64,000 bases of DNA from NCBI GenBank assembly GCA_964549595.1, contig CAZJWK010000005.1, positions 3,968-67,967 of the forward strand, given 5' to 3'. Source of the DNA: CAZQQN01 sp964549595 (GTDB lineage: Bacteria > Bacteroidota > Bacteroidia > CAILMK01 > CAYYUA01). Of the stretch, positions 61,099-64,000 are shown piece after piece. Below the pieces are notes generated by a model. It saw nothing but the letters and a program-made list of their open reading frames with translations, ran no database searches and had not been told where the DNA came from. The translations under genes and the position numbers were made by a program. How positions within the stretch are numbered: position 1 is the first letter of the stretch; each line of letters opens with the position of its first letter.

Positions 61099-63753
61099 TC
61101 AGGTTTTTGTTTTGCTAAGATGCGCCCCCCATCTTTCCAATAAATCTTTAATGGCCTCAATTTTAAAGGGTTTACTCACATAGTCATCCATACCAGCTTC
61201 CTGATACCTTTCACGTGCGCCTTCCATGGCATCTGCCGTCAATGCAATAATAACCGGAGATTGTTTTAACTCCAATTCATTCCGAATGACTTTTGTAGCC
61301 TGGATACCATCTTTGTTAGGCATTTGAACATCCATCAAGATCAAGTTGTAACTATCCGGCTTATTTTTCAACTCCTCGATCACTTCATTGCCATCCTCCA
61401 CTGCAACGGGCTGAAATCCAAATTTTTCAAGAAAGTTTGTGATTAGCTTTTGGTTAATTAGGTTATCCTCGGCCACCATGATTTTCAAATCATAGCGATT
61501 AGCCAGGTCCGTATCAAAAACCTCCTTTTTATCATCCAAAGGTTCCGAGGAGTAACTTTCGCCTTCCCTGACTTCCTGTAAAGGAAGGGTAAAATAGAAG
61601 GTGGAACCTTTTCCTAACTCACTTTCCAGGGCCATATGGCCATTCATTTTTTCAACCAATTTATTGCTAATACTTAAACCAAGTCCCAATCCTTTAGTTT
61701 CTATTTCATCATCGGAATCTATTTGTTTAAAGGCCTGGAAAATTTCATTTTTCTTATGCGCGTCAATGCCCTTACCCGTATCCTCAACGGCAAACTGTAT
61801 AATGCGTTTTCCTTCTTTTTGTTCATCCGGATTCGATTGATCCTTTACCATAATTTTTATTTGCCCCTGCCCTTGCTTTACAAATTTTTTAGCATTGCTG
61901 ACAAGATTGATTAAGATTTGTCTTATCCGTGAATGATCCCCCATTAATTCCTCAGGGACTTGCGGATCAATTTCATAGGTCAAAGTAATTCCTTTCTGTT
62001 CAATATCGCGCCTGAATAAAGCTTCCACTTCTTTTATGAATTGCCGGATATTGAATACGCGGTTTTTTATGGAAACCTTACCTTGTTCCGCACGCGACAA
62101 ATCCAACACATCGTTAATGACCGTAAGCAATGTTTCGCTGCTATTACGGATGGTATTGAGGTATTCCTGTTGGTTTTGGTTAAGATTTGTTTGATTCAAA
62201 AGCTCGGTCATTCCCATAACCCCATTCATAGGCGTTCGAATCTCATGACTCATGGAAGCCAAAAAATCAGATTTGGCCCTGGAAGCATTTTTTGTCTTTT
62301 CATGGGCTTTTTGAAGGTCTTCGTTTTGTTGGGTAATCAATTCATTTTGAGCCTTTAATTTATCATTAGCAATTCGGTTGTTACGATACAGTTTATATAA
62401 AATCCCAACCGCTACCAAAATCAATATTAATCCAATGCTCATGGCATAGATATAATCCCTCTGCCTTTCCCCCTGTAACTTATTGATATTATTTTCTTTT
62501 TTTAAGAGTTTAATTTTTTGCCTTTGCCTGCGGAGTTGATATTGGGTTTTAAGCCCTTGAATATCCTTTTTATATCGGCTTTTATACAATCCTTCAATGT
62601 CTTGATTTTGTTCTTCCATGATATTAAACGCCGCCTTGTAGTCATTTAATTTAAGATAGATTGATTTTAAATACCCCCTTGCATTGATTAATAATTCTTT
62701 ATCATTTTGCGGATCAGCCATTTGAATGGCTTTTTTCAAACTGTCAATGGCTTTGTCATATTCCTTAAGCTGAAGCAAGGCCCTCCCCCTTAAAAGGGGT
62801 ATCATATTAAGTGTATGATTGTAGTTGTTGGCTTTTGCCAACGAAAAAACCGTGTCTGTGTAGGCCATTGCCTTCCGGGGTTTGTTTTCTAAAAGGGCAA
62901 GGCGGGCTAAATCATTGTAGTCATTTGCTAATTTAAACTTGTTACCCACTTTTTTGTGCAAAGAGAAGGCCTTATTAACAAATCGGGAAGCCTTTGACAA
63001 ACTATCCTGGCTTAGGTAAACACTTACTAAGCCACTTAGAACATTGGCTTTTAACGATTCTCGGGGTTGATCTCCCGATTCTATAGCCTTGTAAAAATAT
63101 TTTTTGGCCTTAGCGTAATTTTCCAGGCTCTTATGAGCATGGCCTAAATTTTCATAAACCCGCCTTGTGTTGGTATTGAATGTATCCATTTTATGATAGG
63201 CATTCAAGGCCTCATAATAATAGCTTAGCGCGGTTTTGTATTGCCTTTTACTTTGATAGTTGTTGCCTATATTATTAAGGATAACGGGCCTGTTATATTT
63301 CAAATTCAGTTTATTTACTATTCTTAAGGCTTTGTGATAATAACGAATAGCACTGTCAAATTTTTTTAATTTATCATAAATGACCCCGGTATTATTGGCT
63401 CCTTTATAACTCAATTTTTGACTGTCTATTCGCTTACTAATGCCCAAGCCTTTTTGAAAAAAATGAAGGGCCTCTTTAAATTGTCCCTGATGAAAATGGG
63501 CAACGCCTTTTTGATTAGTAAACCAAGCCCAATAAAAAGAATCTTGCTTTTTTTTGGCAATATTCAAGCCGGAATCAGCCAAATGAAGGACTCTTTCAGG
63601 ATTTCTGCTGGCTATTTTTTTAATAGAATCTCTGATTGTTTGGTAAGAATCTGTATCATTTTCCTCCCAAAAATCGTTAAAACCCAAACCATAAACCTGA
63701 TTATTCATACCAAAAAAAACCAGAATAATAAACGGCCAAAGTAAATATTTCAT
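61099..63753 (-). CDS. TPR hybrid sensor histidine kinase
   Basis: The 884-residue protein has a signal peptide (residues 1-22), about ten tetratricopeptide repeats (about 30-400, such as ALHFFQKGLGIS and ALSYYYEALNAY), a membrane helix near 435-457 (YIYAMSIGLILILVAVGILY), a coiled coil, a HisKA domain with MSHEIRTPMNG (phospho-His in SHE), a HATPase_c with DTGKGIDAHK and GLGLSISNKL, and a C-terminal receiver domain with the phosphoacceptor Asp in LILMDVQMP. The TPRs face the periplasm. There is no DNA-binding output domain, so it must hand the phosphate to another protein or act as a sensor with an unknown regulator. No response regulator is adjacent. Confidence 0.93.
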   Translation of the reverse strand: MKYLLWPFIILVFFGMNNQVYGLGFNDFWEENDTDSYQTIRDSIKKIASRNPERVLHLADSGLNIAKKKQDSFYWAWFTNQKGVAHFHQGQFKEALHFFQKGLGISKRIDSQKLSYKGANNTGVIYDKLKKFDSAIRYYHKALRIVNKLNLKYNRPVILNNIGNNYQSKRQYKTALSYYYEALNAYHKMDTFNTNTRRVYENLGHAHKSLENYAKAKKYFYKAIESGDQPRESLKANVLSGLVSVYLSQDSLSKASRFVNKAFSLHKKVGNKFKLANDYNDLARLALLENKPRKAMAYTDTVFSLAKANNYNHTLNMIPLLRGRALLQLKEYDKAIDSLKKAIQMADPQNDKELLINARGYLKSIYLKLNDYKAAFNIMEEQNQDIEGLYKSRYKKDIQGLKTQYQLRRQRQKIKLLKKENNINKLQGERQRDYIYAMSIGLILILVAVGILYKLYRNNRIANDKLKAQNELITQQNEDLQKAHEKTKNASRAKSDFLASMSHEIRTPMNGVMGMTELLNQTNLNQNQQEYLNTIRNSSETLLTVINDVLDLSRAEQGKVSIKNRVFNIRQFIKEVEALFRRDIEQKGITLTYEIDPQVPEELMGDHSRIRQILINLVSNAKKFVKQGQGQIKIMVKDQSNPDEQKEGKRIIQFAVEDTGKGIDAHKKNEIFQAFKQIDSDDEIETKGLGLGLSISNKLVEKMNGHMALESELGKGSTFYFTLPLQEVREGESYSSEPLDDKKEVFDTDLANRYDLKIMVAEDNLINQKLITNFLEKFGFQPVAVEDGNEVIEELKNKPDSYNLILMDVQMPNKDGIQATKVIRNELELKQSPVIIALTADAMEGARERYQEAGMDDYVSKPFKIEAIKDLLERWGAHLSKTKT

Positions 63754-63942
63754 TACGATGAAATTAAAAGTTAAATTGAGAGTCGCCCGGCTCGAGGGAA
63801 ATTTTGCTTTCCATTAATTTTCCTGTTTTTCCCCAATCCAAATAAAAACACCAAGGCGAAATTAAAGAAAAATAAAAACAATAATTGCCTTGTTAATAGA
63901 TAATAGGGTCATTTCACCTATTAATCCCCTATAAAAAAAGGT

Positions 63943-64000
63943 GGCTCTACCCCATTTTTTGTGGAAATTTAGTGCTGTGGTTTTACATGGGGCCTTCGAG
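63943..64000. other. Possible ISL3-like insertion-sequence end at right edge
   Basis: GGCTCTACCCCATTTTTTG starts at 63943 and runs to the window edge. ISL3-family inverted repeats often begin with GGCTCT (recollection), and TACCCCAT...ATGGGG is an inverted pair nearby. The 8 bp before it, AAAAAGGT, would be the target duplication. No transposase is visible. Confidence 0.2.

Overview
This window looks like chromosomal DNA of a Bacteroidota member, most likely order Cytophagales (inference from gene content). The evidence is: many genes with Bacteroidota-restricted or Bacteroidota-typical families (DUF1599, DUF3822, DUF4270, DUF3098, a BT_3928-type DoxX protein); type IX secretion (T9SS) C-terminal sorting domains; PorV/PorQ-like outer-membrane proteins; AT-rich intergenic DNA; and repeated matches to the Bacteroidota -7 promoter element TAnnTTTG. 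Shine-Dalgarno sequences are mostly absent. One tRNA (Gly, CCC) is present. I see no rRNA, CRISPR array or complete mobile element. Possible mobile DNA is limited to a weak insertion-sequence-end candidate at the extreme right edge.

Layout: 1-8.5 kb holds a truncated WG-repeat protein, the folP-cdaA pair (folate and c-di-AMP), a divergent DUF1599/DoxX/ABC-permease/aroK run, and rsmD-DUF3822. 8.6-14 kb is an envelope block: an exported helix-hairpin-helix protein fused to a predicted beta-barrel, a PorV/Q-like barrel, and a large membrane GT-C/TPR protein. 14-22 kb carries a serine hydrolase, OsmC, a separated MnmC1/MnmD-like pair, an RlmL-type methyltransferase, tatC, an iodotyrosine-deiodinase-like flavoprotein and a hypothetical gene. 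22-31 kb has a long PurF-like amidotransferase, LapA, a three-gene glycosyltransferase operon, and rfaE2-flippase-panD followed by panC. 31-37 kb runs rightward with a GlgA N-domain protein, a DUF4270 lipoprotein, aroF and glmS, meeting superoxide dismutase at a shared terminator.

37-43 kb contains an adjacent APH-like/AAA kinase pair, a LolE-like permease head-to-head with a NamZ-like hydrolase, a THUMP methyltransferase, tRNA-Gly and an SMP-30-like lipoprotein. 43.4-48.2 kb holds two tandem FG-GAP/T9SS proteins whose 3' halves are identical over 1,217 bp including the 3' flank, while their 5' halves have diverged. 48-55 kb carries small membrane proteins and lipoproteins, including a PQQ/sorbosone-dehydrogenase-like protein and a TraB/GumN protein. 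55-61 kb has an acyl-CoA carboxylase beta subunit and the cluster ftsX-DUF3098-uppP-truB-ribF. 61-63.8 kb is a TPR hybrid histidine kinase.

Most genes are housekeeping (cofactors, tRNA/rRNA modification, cell wall, division). The most interesting items are the mosaic FG-GAP pair, the HhH-barrel protein with its PorV-like neighbour, the iodotyrosine deiodinase homologue, the separated MnmC-like and APH/AAA pairs, and a homopolymer tract that puts a signal-peptide ATG out of frame. All assignments come from reading motifs by eye; no searches were run.
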